From Bdellovibrionales bacterium (GTDB lineage: Bacteria; Bdellovibrionota; UBA2428), in NCBI GenBank assembly GCA_018266335.1, contig JAFEAR010000004.1, positions 1 through 28,581 of the forward strand: a stretch of 28,581 nt of DNA. The letters run 5' to 3'. Every line of letters begins with the position of its first letter. Within the stretch, counting starts at the first letter, position 1. Below, piece by piece: positions 15,136 to 24,495 of the stretch. Position numbers and translations under genes: made by a program. A model generated the notes under the pieces. The model did no database searches, was not told where the DNA came from, and was given only the letters and a program-made list of their open reading frames with translations.

Positions 15136-15172
15136 ATTATAGAAGTGCCCCCCCTAAAGGGGAAGAGCACTT
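15136..15172 (-). promoter_or_regulatory. Promoter -10 with overlapping inverted repeat (operator candidate)
   Basis: On the minus strand TATAAT (15141-15136) lies 6 nt before the ACAD ATG. Just upstream, AAGTGC (15172-15167) and GCACTT (15148-15143) form a perfect 6-bp inverted repeat that encloses a second one, CCCC-TTTA-GGGG (15162-15151). The repeat covers where a -35 would be, as expected of a repressor or activator site. It has no trailing T-run, so it is not a standard terminator. Confidence 0.45.
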
Positions 15173-15192
15173 AGCGCGAAGGCGTCAAGATC

Positions 15193-15224
15193 CCGACGCG
15201 AGTCGGCCGCAACTAGAACCGGCC

Positions 15225-15230
<6 letters not shown>
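15193..15230 (-). repeat. Two short inverted repeats at the ppsR 3' end
   Basis: AACTAG/CTAGTT (15211-15230, 8-nt loop) straddles the ppsR stop codon. CCGAC/GTCGG (15193-15206, 4-nt loop) follows it in the direction of transcription. Both could fold in RNA, but neither has a U-tract. They may mark the 3' end of the upstream transcript or act in Rho-dependent termination. Confidence 0.35.
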
Positions 15231-16063
<833 letters not shown>

Positions 16064-16067
<4 letters not shown>

Positions 16068-17410
16068 GCCTCGGGATCCTCCTGCGTTTGGGCCCACGCG
16101 GGCTCGGCGGCGCCAAAGTGACTAACCAGCTCATCGCGCAATGCTGCGATGCCCTGCTTTTTCTGGGCCGAAATAAAGAGGCGACCTACGTAGCCCTCCA
16201 GCGAAGCGCAAAAACGAGCCACTTCGCTTTGCCGAACGCGCAGCGCACTGCCAATTCGGTCCACTTTATTGAGCACTAAAATTTTGGGAATTTCGTCGGC
16301 GCCAATTTCACTCAGCACCGCATTGGTAGTTTCTACCTGCTGCCGCCACTGCGGATGCGACAAATCCACCACGTGTAAAATGAGCTGACTGTCGAGTGCC
16401 TCGCGCAGCGTGCTGCGGAAGGAAGCCACCAAATCGTGCGGCAAATCGCGCACGAAGCCGACCGTGTCGCTCACCAAAATTTTGGGCTGCGTGGGGGGCA
16501 CGAGGGGGCGCACGGTGGTGTCGAGCGTGCAAAAAAGTTTATTCTCCACTTCAACTTGCGTGCGCGTTAGCACCCGCATGAGCGTAGACTTGCCGGCGTT
16601 CGTGTAACCCACCAGCGCCACGCGGGGCAGCCCCGTGCGACGACTCGACTGGGTCACGTAGGCCTTCTCGGCTTCCTTCAGTTTGGCGGTGAGCGTAGAA
16701 ACTCGCTCCTTGAGCACGCGGCGATCGAGCTCCAAGCGAGTTTCGCCCTGGCCCCGGCCACCCAAACCACCCTTGCCTCCGCTCTGCCGCGAAAGGCCCA
16801 TCCAAATACCCGTAAGGCGCGGCTGCAAATACTTGAGCCGCGCGAGCTCGACCTGCATTTTGGCCATTTTAGTTTTGGCGTGCATTTCGAAGATGGCCAG
16901 AATAATTGCCTGACGATCTACCACCGGAGCTTTTAACTCTTCCTCGAGGTTACGCACCTGACCCGGCCGGAGGGGCGCATCGATCACGAGCGCCGCCGAC
17001 TCGGTGGCCTGCAAAGATTCACGCAGACTGTCCACGAAACCTGCCGTTACGTAAGTTTTGGGGCTCGTTTTTTTGCGCGTGGAATAATAGTGCACATCGA
17101 TCACGCCCAACCCGAGGGTGGCACAAAGCAGCTGCATTTCTTCGCCGCCGTCGACATCGTCTTCCGAGACTGCCAGGATGACCTGATCGATGGCAGATTT
17201 TTCGAAGGCGCCCCACATCCACTCGAGCTGGGGAGCGTTCTTGGCACGCCCCGCCGTGGCGGCAATTTGCTCGAGGGCCTTTTTAGTCTTTTCAAGTCGG
17301 GCCGCTCCCGAAACCGGCAGCCGCAGGGGCGCCTGATCTTTTTCTTCTTCCTTGAGTCTTTGCCGCGCGAGTTGGCGAATGCCGGCCGCCGTCAGAAACT
17401 TCGGACTCAT
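16064..17410 (-). CDS. hflX: GTPase HflX
   Basis: Ribosome-associated GTPase thought to split or rescue stalled ribosomes, especially under stress. The 448 residues contain the N-terminal HflX domain with coiled segments and the family signature GLGGRGQGETRLELDRR near 215-231. The G domain has GYTNAGKST (268-276), LDTTVRPL, DTVGFVRDLP and NKVD. The ATG at 17410 overlaps the stop of the unknown gene upstream by 4 nt, and the 3' end overlaps ppsR the same way. Confidence 0.95.
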
Positions 17411-17760
17411 TCGTTGAGCTCCAGCCGCGGCGCGGGCGGAGGCGTCCAGGATTCAAGGTCAGGAAAGCGCTCGCGTCCCTTTTTAACTTCGCGCTCGGAC
17501 AAATCGCCCGCCCAAGCGTGCTGGAGCGTTTCTAAATCTTCGCGGGGAACTTTGGCCCAGGGAAAATCGCCGCTGCCCGCCCAAAAATAAACTCGGGCCA
17601 CCAGGGGAGATTCGGGAACCACCAACACCAGATCATCACCCACCTCGCGCGTGCCGGTGGCGTGCCACCACGATAAAAGTCCGTGACACAAGCGATCGAG
17701 CCACAGCGGCGCCGTAGCTCCGGAGACTTTGACGAACAAAGCAACCGGCTTCGGGGTCAA
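17407..17760 (-). CDS. Conserved-position small protein, unknown function
   Basis: The 117-residue product is cytoplasmic in appearance: no signal peptide, no clear membrane segment, many tryptophans, and a proline-rich tail (WTPPPAPRLELNE). I recognise no family. It is locked between nusB and hflX by 4-nt overlaps on both sides, TTGA at its start and ATGA at its end. That strongly suggests a real, translationally coupled gene. The start codon is therefore TTG at 17760; no in-frame ATG or GTG lies near the start. No ribosome-binding site is obvious, which fits reinitiation by ribosomes finishing nusB. Confidence 0.7.
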   Translation of the reverse strand: MTPKPVALFVKVSGATAPLWLDRLCHGLLSWWHATGTREVGDDLVLVVPESPLVARVYFWAGSGDFPWAKVPREDLETLQHAWAGDLSEREVKKGRERFPDLESWTPPPAPRLELNE

Positions 17761-18182
17761 GCGAGTTTTTTCTTTCTGATGCTGTCGAGCACCCCGTTCA
17801 CGAAGGACGAGGACTCTGCCCCACCGAATTTTTTGGCAAGCTCGATAGCCTCGTCAATAACGACGGCGGCATCGGGCTTTTCAGGGCTCGTGGTGTACAT
17901 GAGTTCAAAAACGGCCACGCGCAAAACGGCGAGGTCAACTTTTTCTACGCGATCAAAGCGCCAGTTCTCGAGCACGCTCTCAATAGTGCGATCAATTTGC
18001 GGCAAGTTCTCGGCAGTGCCCCGAGCAAGTTCTTCAAAGAAGGGCCGGTTGTCATCGGTCGACAGCGACTGTTCGCGCCAGAATTTATCGAGATCGCCCT
18101 TTTGGCCAATCCGCGTGGGATCGAGCGACCACTTAAAAACAAACTGTACGGCCAATTCGCGCGACTTATGCCTTGAACTCAT
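17757..18182 (-). CDS. nusB: Transcription antitermination factor NusB
   Basis: Small all-helical protein that binds boxA RNA together with S10 (NusE) in rRNA antitermination. The 141 residues start SSRHKSRELAVQFVF (the usual R..ARe.A...LY pattern). They include FRFDRVEKVDLAVLRVAVFEL-like and VVIDEAIELAKKFGGAESSSFVNGVLD blocks, the second being the most conserved part of the family. The ATG at 18182 has AGGAAAGGG about 6 nt upstream. It follows ribH by 25 nt, the classical ribH-nusB linkage. Confidence 0.95.
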   Translation of the reverse strand: MSSRHKSRELAVQFVFKWSLDPTRIGQKGDLDKFWREQSLSTDDNRPFFEELARGTAENLPQIDRTIESVLENWRFDRVEKVDLAVLRVAVFELMYTTSPEKPDAAVVIDEAIELAKKFGGAESSSFVNGVLDSIRKKKLA

Positions 18183-18207
18183 TCGGACCCTTTCCTGAAA
18201 GGAGATT

Positions 18208-18726
18208 CTACACCCAACTACTGATGCATTTGTTGGCGTGCATTAAAAAAGCGGCCTGGGCCGCTTCGGCGCCCTTATCAAGCCGCGCCAGTGCCTGGTC
18301 AAGATTCTCAACCGTCAGCATGCCAAAGCCTACGGGAATTTTAAGTTCAATCTGGGCCCGCATCAGCCCCTGCGAAGCTGCCGCGCAGACGAAATCAAAG
18401 TGAGGAGTGTCGCCACGCACCACGCAGCCCAGCGCCACGGTGAAGTCGAGGGGAGCCTTCTTGGCCGTAGGCTCGGCCGCAATCATCACGCCGAGCGGAA
18501 GTTCAAAGCTACCGGGCACGGTCATGGTTTCAATGGAATCTTCCGAAATACCCAAACTCTTGAGGTACTGCAGCGCGGAGTCCGTCATGGGCCCCAAAAC
18601 TTCGGGGTACCAGAGTGTACGCAAAATCGTAACCCGGCGCACGCTCTCCGCAATTTCGCGGAGCTTGGCCGGATTGAGTTCGGCCGGCAAACTCGTGAGG
18701 ACCTTAGAGGCTTCATCCAAACTCAT
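18208..18726 (-). CDS. ribH: 6,7-dimethyl-8-ribityllumazine synthase (RibH)
   Basis: Condenses the pyrimidinedione from RibD with the butanone phosphate from RibB to form lumazine, and usually assembles into icosahedral shells. The 172-residue protein has [15 protein letters not shown] near 70, the [15 protein letters not shown] block with the likely catalytic H109, and [11 protein letters not shown] near 131. The ATG at 18726 makes a 4-nt overlap with the ribBA stop. The much longer open frame upstream is ribBA out of phase. The N-terminus (about 30 residues before RRVTIL) is a little longer than in many homologues. Confidence 0.95.
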   Translation of the reverse strand: MSLDEASKVLTSLPAELNPAKLREIAESVRRVTILRTLWYPEVLGPMTDSALQYLKSLGISEDSIETMTVPGSFELPLGVMIAAEPTAKKAPLDFTVALGCVVRGDTPHFDFVCAAASQGLMRAQIELKIPVGFGMLTVENLDQALARLDKGAEAAQAAFLMHANKCISSWV

Positions 18727-19925
18727 GGTAGCAAATGTCCCATCTTGTTCTTTTTGGTTTGTAGGTAAGCGGCGTTGTGGGGGTTGAGCCCCTCCTGAAG
18801 AGGCACGCGTTCGACCACCGCCAGGCCAAAGCCCTCGAGGCCAACAATCTTTTTGGGATTGTTCGACAGCAAACGCATTTCGCGCACGCCGAGTTGACGC
18901 AAAATTTGCGCGCCAATGCCGTACTGACGCAAGTCCGCACCAAAGCCGAGCGCTAAATTGGCTTCGACGGTGTCTAGTCCACCGTCCTGCAGTTCGTAGG
19001 CGCGAATCTTGTTGCGCAGACCAATGCCCCGACCCTCTTGACGAAGGTAGAGCAGCACGCCCCGCCCTTCCTTCGCGATGCGCTCGAGCGCAGCGTCCAA
19101 CTGATTGCCACAATCGCAGCGCAAGCTGGAGAACACGTCGCCCGTCAGGCACTCGGAATGCACGCGCACCAACACGGGTGCGTCGCCGAAGGTGGCCGGA
19201 TCACCCATCACGAGCGCCACATGCTCACGCTGATCGATGCTCGATTCGAACACGTGGATGTTAAAATCCACGCCAAATTTAGTGGGCAGCTTAGATTGCG
19301 CGCGGTCGGCCACGAGCGAAGAGTCGTTCGCCATGCGGTACAGAATTAAATCCGCAATGGACACGATGGGCATGGCGTGTTTTTCGGCGAACACTTCGAG
19401 GTCCGGCATGCGCGCCATGGTGCCGTCGTCGCGCAGAATTTCGCAAATCACCGCGGCGGACTTAAGCCCCGCCAGGTGAGCCAAATCCACCGAACCTTCG
19501 GTGTGGCCCGCGCGCACCAGCACGCCGCCCTCGCGTGCACGGAGCGGAAAAATATGTCCGGGCACTACAAGGTCATCGCGCTTGGCATCGTCGCGAATCG
19601 CCGTTTGAATGGTGTGCGCGCGGTCCTGCGCCGAAATGCCGGTGGTCACGCCCAACTTAGCCTCAATGGAAACAGTGAAAGACGTTTCGTGCAGCGATTC
19701 GTTGTCGGGAGTCATCATGGGCAAATTCAGCTGCCGAATGCGCGATTCTTCGAGGGCCAGGCAAATCAGCCCGCGCGCCTCGCGCGCCATGAAGTTCACG
19801 GCGTCGGGCGTAGCAAACTGCGCCGCCATGACGAGGTCGCCTTCGTTCTCGCGGTTCTTGTCGTCCACCATGATGACCATGCGCCCTGCGCGCATGGCTT
19901 CGATGGCTAACTCAACGGGTGACAT
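18723..19925 (-). CDS. ribBA: Bifunctional DHBP synthase / GTP cyclohydrolase II (RibBA)
   Basis: Two-domain enzyme of 400 residues that makes both precursors of riboflavin. The N-terminal half (about 1-200) converts ribulose 5-phosphate to dihydroxybutanone phosphate, with [27 protein letters not shown] and [10 protein letters not shown]. The C-terminal half opens the GTP imidazole ring, with the zinc cysteines of [26 protein letters not shown] and LLSNNPKK. All key motifs of both halves are intact. The ATG at 19925 ([11 protein letters not shown]) overlaps the ribE end by 14 nt; the longer reading is ribE out of frame. Its product enters RibD and RibH encoded alongside. Confidence 0.96.
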   Translation of the reverse strand: MSPVELAIEAMRAGRMVIMVDDKNRENEGDLVMAAQFATPDAVNFMAREARGLICLALEESRIRQLNLPMMTPDNESLHETSFTVSIEAKLGVTTGISAQDRAHTIQTAIRDDAKRDDLVVPGHIFPLRAREGGVLVRAGHTEGSVDLAHLAGLKSAAVICEILRDDGTMARMPDLEVFAEKHAMPIVSIADLILYRMANDSSLVADRAQSKLPTKFGVDFNIHVFESSIDQREHVALVMGDPATFGDAPVLVRVHSECLTGDVFSSLRCDCGNQLDAALERIAKEGRGVLLYLRQEGRGIGLRNKIRAYELQDGGLDTVEANLALGFGADLRQYGIGAQILRQLGVREMRLLSNNPKKIVGLEGFGLAVVERVPLQEGLNPHNAAYLQTKKNKMGHLLP

Positions 19926-20592
19926 CGGATGCGCCCCGGGGGGCGGAGATTTTTTGGAACTCAAGATTCCTGCAGACATACTTCGCCAGCATGTCCGCCT
20001 CAAGGTTTACTAGGTCACCCACCCGCAGGGAGCCGAAGCGAGTCAGTGTCAGGGTGTGAGGAATGAGCAGCAGGGAGAATCTAGTTTCACCCCCGGGCCC
20101 AGCTTCATCGACCACCCGATTCACGGTCAGGCTAACTCCATCGACGGCCACGGAGCCCTTTTCCACCAAGTAGGGGGCAATGCGACTTCGAGCATCGCCT
20201 ACGATTCCCACCTCAAGGGCTAGATATTCTTCCGTTTTCTTAATTGACCGTACAGCGCCCAGACCATCCACATGGCCCGACACCAAGTGGCCGCCCAGGG
20301 CGTCGCCCAGAGCCAGGGCTGGCTCCAGATGAACCCCGTCGCCCACTTTCAAGGAACCCAGCTGCGTGCGGTCCAGGGTTTCGGGCGAGACATCAAAACT
20401 AAGCCTTTGCCCGCCGCCCGCCACGGAAAGGTTAGCCACCACCGTAAGACAGGCACCGTTCAGCGCAATAGAGGCCCCCAAAGGCCAATCCTTAGCCGCC
20501 GGAAGAAAGGACTGAACATCCAAACGCCAGAACTCGGCCAGGCGGCTCAGGCCCACCACTCGCGCCGTTTCCTGCACCAGTCCCGTGAACAT
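19912..20592 (-). CDS. ribE: Riboflavin synthase, alpha subunit (RibE)
   Basis: Dismutates two lumazine molecules into riboflavin and the pyrimidinedione. The 226-residue protein starts MFTGLVQE, the invariant N-terminus. It has two lumazine-binding repeats: [13 protein letters not shown] with [11 protein letters not shown] in the first, and [13 protein letters not shown] with the IPHTLTLT segment in the second. [11 protein letters not shown] lies between them. The N-terminus fixes the start at ATG 20592; an upstream in-frame extension was rejected. It begins 4 nt after the NfuA-like gene. Confidence 0.96.
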   Translation of the reverse strand: MFTGLVQETARVVGLSRLAEFWRLDVQSFLPAAKDWPLGASIALNGACLTVVANLSVAGGGQRLSFDVSPETLDRTQLGSLKVGDGVHLEPALALGDALGGHLVSGHVDGLGAVRSIKKTEEYLALEVGIVGDARSRIAPYLVEKGSVAVDGVSLTVNRVVDEAGPGGETRFSLLLIPHTLTLTRFGSLRVGDLVNLEADMLAKYVCRNLEFQKISAPRGASDVTR

Positions 20593-20596
20593 AAAT

Positions 20597-21163
20597 TTAG
20601 ATGGCAACGACTTCGAGGAGATCCGGAATGACTTCGCGCAGACGGTTTTCGATGCCCATTTTGAGCGTCGCCGTGGACGAAGGACAACCCGCACAGGAGC
20701 CCTTCATGTGCACGAAGACCACGTTATTTTCGAAGCGTTCGAAAGTGATGTCGCCGCCGTCCATAGCCACGGCCGGACGAATTTCGTTCTCGAGCACGTC
20801 GATGATTTTTTGCTCAATATCCGTATTGGTGCTGGGGCCTTCTGCGCGAATCGCCGACGGCAGCACGGCTTTTTCTCCGCTCGCGAGAAATTTTTTGATG
20901 GTGTCGATGATCTGCTCGTTGAGTTCGGTGAGCATTTCTTGATCGGCGAGGGTGATGGTCACAAAGTTTTTACCAACCATCACGCCCGAGATGCCCTGAA
21001 GTCCAAAGAGCTTCAGTGCTAGTGGCGAACGCCCTTCGGCATCCTGCGCATTCTTAAAGTTCTCGGCGCCGGCCAAAAGGAAGGCCACGTTGGTCACGTA
21101 CTTAAGGGTGTTGGGGTTCGGCGTGAACTCGAGTTCGACCGAGAAATCCTGGGCTTGGCTCAT
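20597..21163 (-). CDS. nfuA: NfuA-type Fe-S cluster carrier
   Basis: Predicted iron-sulfur carrier of 188 residues. The N-terminal half carries the scaffold Nfu/NifU N-like domain (EFTPNPNTLKYV near 12, GKNFVTIT near 64). The C-terminal half is a NifU domain with EIRPAVAMDGGDITF and the CAGC motif (C157, C160), which holds a 4Fe-4S cluster for delivery to target enzymes. The symbol is by domain architecture; mitochondrial-type NFU1 is the closest description. It lies between ribD (42 nt) and ribE (4 nt), although no riboflavin enzyme needs an Fe-S cluster. NadA, encoded elsewhere in the window, does. Confidence 0.88.
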   Translation of the reverse strand: MSQAQDFSVELEFTPNPNTLKYVTNVAFLLAGAENFKNAQDAEGRSPLALKLFGLQGISGVMVGKNFVTITLADQEMLTELNEQIIDTIKKFLASGEKAVLPSAIRAEGPSTNTDIEQKIIDVLENEIRPAVAMDGGDITFERFENNVVFVHMKGSCAGCPSSTATLKMGIENRLREVIPDLLEVVAI

Positions 21164-21205
21164 CCCCCATTCATGCCCGAAAGGCCGCAGCCGAACAACA
21201 AATCT

Positions 21206-22228
21206 CTACGTACGCCTTCGCCAGCGAACCAGGAGGTCGCCCTCGGGAAAGCTCTGCACGTCTGCCAAGTGGAGTTCGAGTCCCGGCAGGTGTCCCCCGG
21301 CCATAGCTGGCAAGCGCGCCCCCGCCCCGCCCAGCAGCCGCGCACCGGTAAAGGCCCAGAGCTCCTCGAAGAGCCCAGCGGCCAAAAAGGCTCCCGTTAG
21401 CTGAGGCCCGGCCTCGACGAGCACCGAGAACTGATGGAGTTGGTAGAGTTCAGACAAAAAGGCGCTTAGATCCGCAACCACCCGCGACTCCGCCCGCCCC
21501 GGCAAGGAGGCCAATTTGCGTCCCGCCAGATCAATCGTGCGCGTGCGCGAAAGGATCCAAACTTTCGGCTGCGGAGCCGAAAAGCCAGGCAGCCGCACCG
21601 TGAGCTGCGGATCGTCGCGCTCCACCGTGCCCCGCCCCGTAATGAGACTATCGGCCAGTGCCCGCAATTCGTGCCCACGCGCGCGAGCCGCTGGGCCCGT
21701 AATCCATTGCGACTCACCATCGGCGGCCGTCCAAAGACCATCGATCGAGGTCGCCATTTTCAAGCGCACATAAGGCCGCACATGGCGATGTGCGAACAAC
21801 CATTCTGTATTCAGAGCTTCGCACTCTTCACGCAAAACGTCAGGGATGACTTCAATGCCCGCATTTCGCAAACGCTCCAGGCCCCGCCCCGCCACCAGGG
21901 GAAAGGGATCCAGCCCACCCACGATCACGCGCGCCACGCCGGCATTCACTAAGGCGTCCGCGCAAGGCGGCGTGCGCCCATGATGCGAGCAAGGTTCCAA
22001 AGTAACGGCGATGGTGGCACCGCGGGGATTGATTCCGCGCCGAACGCATTCGCTGAGCACCTGGGCCTCGGCATGCGGCCCTCCAACTTTCTGGTGATGT
22101 CCAAGCACGAGCTCGCCGCCCAAACTCAGCAGAGCGGCGCCCACTTGGGGATTCGGCTTTACGGCATGACCGCCAAGCCGGGCCTCGGCCAGAGCCTGCC
22201 GCATAAGATCGGCGTCGGAAAGGGTCAT
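21206..22228 (-). CDS. ribD: Riboflavin deaminase/reductase (RibD)
   Basis: Bifunctional enzyme of 340 residues performing the second and third steps after GTP cyclohydrolase. The N-terminal cytidine-deaminase-like domain (about 1-145) has the zinc site: PHAEAQVL and EPCSHHGRTPPC. The C-terminal reductase domain starts near RPYVRLKMATSIDG, followed by the WITG segment and the GRGTVERDDPQLTVR region. Both active sites look intact. The ATG at 22228 overlaps the nrdR stop by 4 nt, the common nrdR-ribD linkage. Confidence 0.95.
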   Translation of the reverse strand: MTLSDADLMRQALAEARLGGHAVKPNPQVGAALLSLGGELVLGHHQKVGGPHAEAQVLSECVRRGINPRGATIAVTLEPCSHHGRTPPCADALVNAGVARVIVGGLDPFPLVAGRGLERLRNAGIEVIPDVLREECEALNTEWLFAHRHVRPYVRLKMATSIDGLWTAADGESQWITGPAARARGHELRALADSLITGRGTVERDDPQLTVRLPGFSAPQPKVWILSRTRTIDLAGRKLASLPGRAESRVVADLSAFLSELYQLHQFSVLVEAGPQLTGAFLAAGLFEELWAFTGARLLGGAGARLPAMAGGHLPGLELHLADVQSFPEGDLLVRWRRRT

Positions 22229-22740
22229 TCGTGAACGGGCGGATGCGTGGGAGCGTGTGCGGAGGCGTGCGCGGCCACGCTCAAATCGCTCTGCCGCACA
22301 AGATCCTTCATTTCAGCAATAAGCTCACCCACGTCGCTGAAACGGCGATAAACGCTGGCGTAACGAACGTAGGCGATTTCATCGAGCATGCGCAGGTGGT
22401 GCATAACCATTTCGCCAAGCTTCGTGGTCGAGACGCTATCTACCCCCGACTCCAAAATACCCCACTCGATGTCCGCCACGGCTTTTTCAATCTGGGTTTG
22501 AGAAACGGGCCGCTTGCCGCAAGCAATGTTGATGGATAGCGACAATTTAGCGCGGTCAAAGGGTTGGTAAGTTTGATTCCGCTTAATCACCAAGGGCATT
22601 TCGTCTTCGATGCGCTCCAAGGTGCGCCACCGCTTGCCGCAAGCTAGGCACTCCCGACGCCGCCGAATGCTCCGCCCCCCGGCGTCAGGTCGAGAGTCGT
22701 TCACCTTGCTATCGACGTTCTGACAAAAGGGACAGTTCAT
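22225..22740 (-). CDS. nrdR: Transcriptional repressor NrdR
   Basis: Nucleotide-sensing repressor of ribonucleotide reductase genes. The 171-residue protein has the zinc ribbon C3/C6 and C31/C34 (MNCPFC and CLACGKRW) with an RSIRRRRE DNA-binding segment. An ATP-cone domain covers about 49-139. A strong AAGGAG precedes the ATG at 22740. The last residues form an unusual tail with histidines at 158, 162, 166 and 170, spaced exactly four apart. No NrdR box pair was recognised within the window. It sits between glyA (15 nt upstream) and ribD (overlap). Confidence 0.95.
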   Translation of the reverse strand: MNCPFCQNVDSKVNDSRPDAGGRSIRRRRECLACGKRWRTLERIEDEMPLVIKRNQTYQPFDRAKLSLSINIACGKRPVSQTQIEKAVADIEWGILESGVDSVSTTKLGEMVMHHLRMLDEIAYVRYASVYRRFSDVGELIAEMKDLVRQSDLSVAAHASAHAPTHPPVHE

Positions 22741-22755
22741 ATACGAGCTCCTTAG

Positions 22756-24039
22756 TTAGGCGAAAGGTCCGCCGTAGACCGGAAACTGATTGCAGAGCGC
22801 AGCCACATCCGCGCGAATTTTCGCGAGGGCGGCGGCATCTGCACGGTGCTGAATGGTGCGATCAATGAGTTGTACGATTTGTTCCATTTCGCCCGGCCCC
22901 ATTCCCCGCGTGGTGACCGCAGGCGACCCGAGGCGCACACCACTCGTCACGAAGGGCGATTGCTTGTCGAAGGGAATGGTGTTGCGGTTGGCGTTGATGC
23001 CCGCCGCATCGAGGGCTACTTCGGCTTCGCGGCCAGTAACGCCCTTGTTCGTAAGGTCCACCACCATCAAGTGATTGTCCGTGCCGCCCGAGACAATGCG
23101 GTAATCGCGCTTGGCGAGCGCACTCGCCATGGCCTTGGCATTCTCCACGATGCGCGCTTGGTACTGCTTGAATTCCGGGCGCAGCGCCTCGCCCAGCATG
23201 GCGGCCTTGCCGGCAATGACGTGCATAAGTGGCCCACCCTGGAGCCCCGGAAAAACCGCCGAATCAATTTTTTTTGCGAATTCTTCCTGGCACAAAATCA
23301 TGCCCGAGCGCGGACCGCGCAGAGTTTTGTGCGTCGTCGTGGTGACAATGTGCGCGTGCGGAAAGGGACTCGGGTGCTGCCCCCCGGCCACCAAGCCCGC
23401 AATGTGCGCCATATCCACCATGAAGAGCGCGCCCACTTCGTCCGCAATCTTACGGAAAGCCGCAAAATCAATTGTACGGCTGTAAGCGGAATAACCCGCA
23501 ATAATGAGTTTGGGTTTGTCGCGCAAAGCAACTTCGCGCACTTCATTCATGTCGAAGCGCTCGGTTTTTGCATCCACGCCGTAGGCCGAGGCCTTGAACC
23601 ATTTACCGGAGAGATTCACCGGCGAGCCGTGTGTCAGGTGTCCGCCGTGATTCAGCGAGGCGGCCAGGTAAGTGTCGCCGGGTTGCAAGAAGGCCAGGAA
23701 CACGGCTTGGTTGGCCTGCGCGCCACTGTGGCTCTGCACGTTCACGTGGGGAACGCAGTCGCCCACCGTAAAGAGCTGCTTAGCCCGATTGCGCGCAATG
23801 TTCTCTACGATGTCCACGTACTCGCAGCCGCCATAGTAACGTTTACCGGGATAGCCTTCGGCGTATTTATTCGTGAGCACCGAGCCCATGGCCTGAATAA
23901 CGGCGCGGCTGGTGTAGTTCTCGCTCGCGATCATTTCTAAGTGATGCTGCTGGCGTCCAAATTCTTTTTCGATGGCCGCGGTAAGCTCAGGGTCTGCCGT
24001 TTCTAAGCGCGCGTGGAACAAATCCTTCGTGTAGTTCAT
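22756..24039 (-). CDS. glyA: Serine hydroxymethyltransferase (GlyA)
   Basis: PLP enzyme that interconverts serine and glycine while charging tetrahydrofolate with a one-carbon unit. The 427-residue protein has [11 protein letters not shown] near 34, [15 protein letters not shown] near 57, [11 protein letters not shown] near 128, [14 protein letters not shown] near 207, and the PLP lysine K238 within [14 protein letters not shown]. The ATG at 24039 overlaps the rpiB stop by 4 nt. Length and motifs are normal for the bacterial enzyme. Confidence 0.97.
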   Translation of the reverse strand: MNYTKDLFHARLETADPELTAAIEKEFGRQQHHLEMIASENYTSRAVIQAMGSVLTNKYAEGYPGKRYYGGCEYVDIVENIARNRAKQLFTVGDCVPHVNVQSHSGAQANQAVFLAFLQPGDTYLAASLNHGGHLTHGSPVNLSGKWFKASAYGVDAKTERFDMNEVREVALRDKPKLIIAGYSAYSRTIDFAAFRKIADEVGALFMVDMAHIAGLVAGGQHPSPFPHAHIVTTTTHKTLRGPRSGMILCQEEFAKKIDSAVFPGLQGGPLMHVIAGKAAMLGEALRPEFKQYQARIVENAKAMASALAKRDYRIVSGGTDNHLMVVDLTNKGVTGREAEVALDAAGINANRNTIPFDKQSPFVTSGVRLGSPAVTTRGMGPGEMEQIVQLIDRTIQHRADAAALAKIRADVAALCNQFPVYGGPFA

Positions 24040-24488
24040 TCCTGACCCCCTTGATCCATTTTGGCTACGCGGCGCTCGTGACGACCGCCCTCAAAGCTAG
24101 CGCCCAGCCAGGCCGATAAAATTTTGCTCGCTTCCGTCTGGCTAACCAAGCGCGAACCCAAACAAAGTACGTTCGAAGCATTGTGCTGCCGCGACAGCAC
24201 GGCCACGTCTTCGCGCAGCGCGAGCACCGCACGCACGCCATGCGTGCGATTGGCGGCGATCGACATTCCTACACCGGAGCCACAAATGAGCACCGCGCAG
24301 GGCTTCAGCAAAGCATCGCCCCGGCATTCCTGGAGCATGCGCGTGGTGAGTTTTTGGGCGTAGTCCGGATAGTCCACCGAATCGGCAGAGCTGGGACCCA
24401 AATCAATCCACTCCACGTCGGGGCGGCTCTTTATCAGTTCCCCCTTGAGCTCGAATCCTGCGTGGTCGGAGGCGATAAATAGCTTCAT
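24036..24488 (-). CDS. rpiB: Ribose 5-phosphate isomerase B (RpiB)
   Basis: Isomerises ribose 5-phosphate and ribulose 5-phosphate in the pentose phosphate pathway. Ribulose 5-phosphate is also a substrate of RibBA encoded downstream. The 150 residues include the N-terminal [35 protein letters not shown] near 69 and [15 protein letters not shown]. The active-site cysteine is in the CGSG motif. The ATG at 24488 follows the fabF stop by 7 nt with a weak AGG upstream. Confidence 0.95.
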   Translation of the reverse strand: MKLFIASDHAGFELKGELIKSRPDVEWIDLGPSSADSVDYPDYAQKLTTRMLQECRGDALLKPCAVLICGSGVGMSIAANRTHGVRAVLALREDVAVLSRQHNASNVLCLGSRLVSQTEASKILSAWLGASFEGGRHERRVAKMDQGGQE

Positions 24489-24495
24489 GGTTTAC

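Noticed and set aside
13444..15174. 576-codon plus-strand open frame opposite the acyl-CoA dehydrogenase gene
   Set aside because: It is the antisense shadow of a well-supported gene; its composition is rich in His, Arg and Gly with no family features.
20570..22240. FMN riboswitch in front of riboflavin genes
   Set aside because: The rib genes are packed inside a longer operon with gaps of at most 42 nt, too short for an FMN aptamer, and no conserved element was seen.
22846..23940. 364-codon plus-strand open frame opposite glyA
   Set aside because: Antisense shadow in GC-rich coding DNA.
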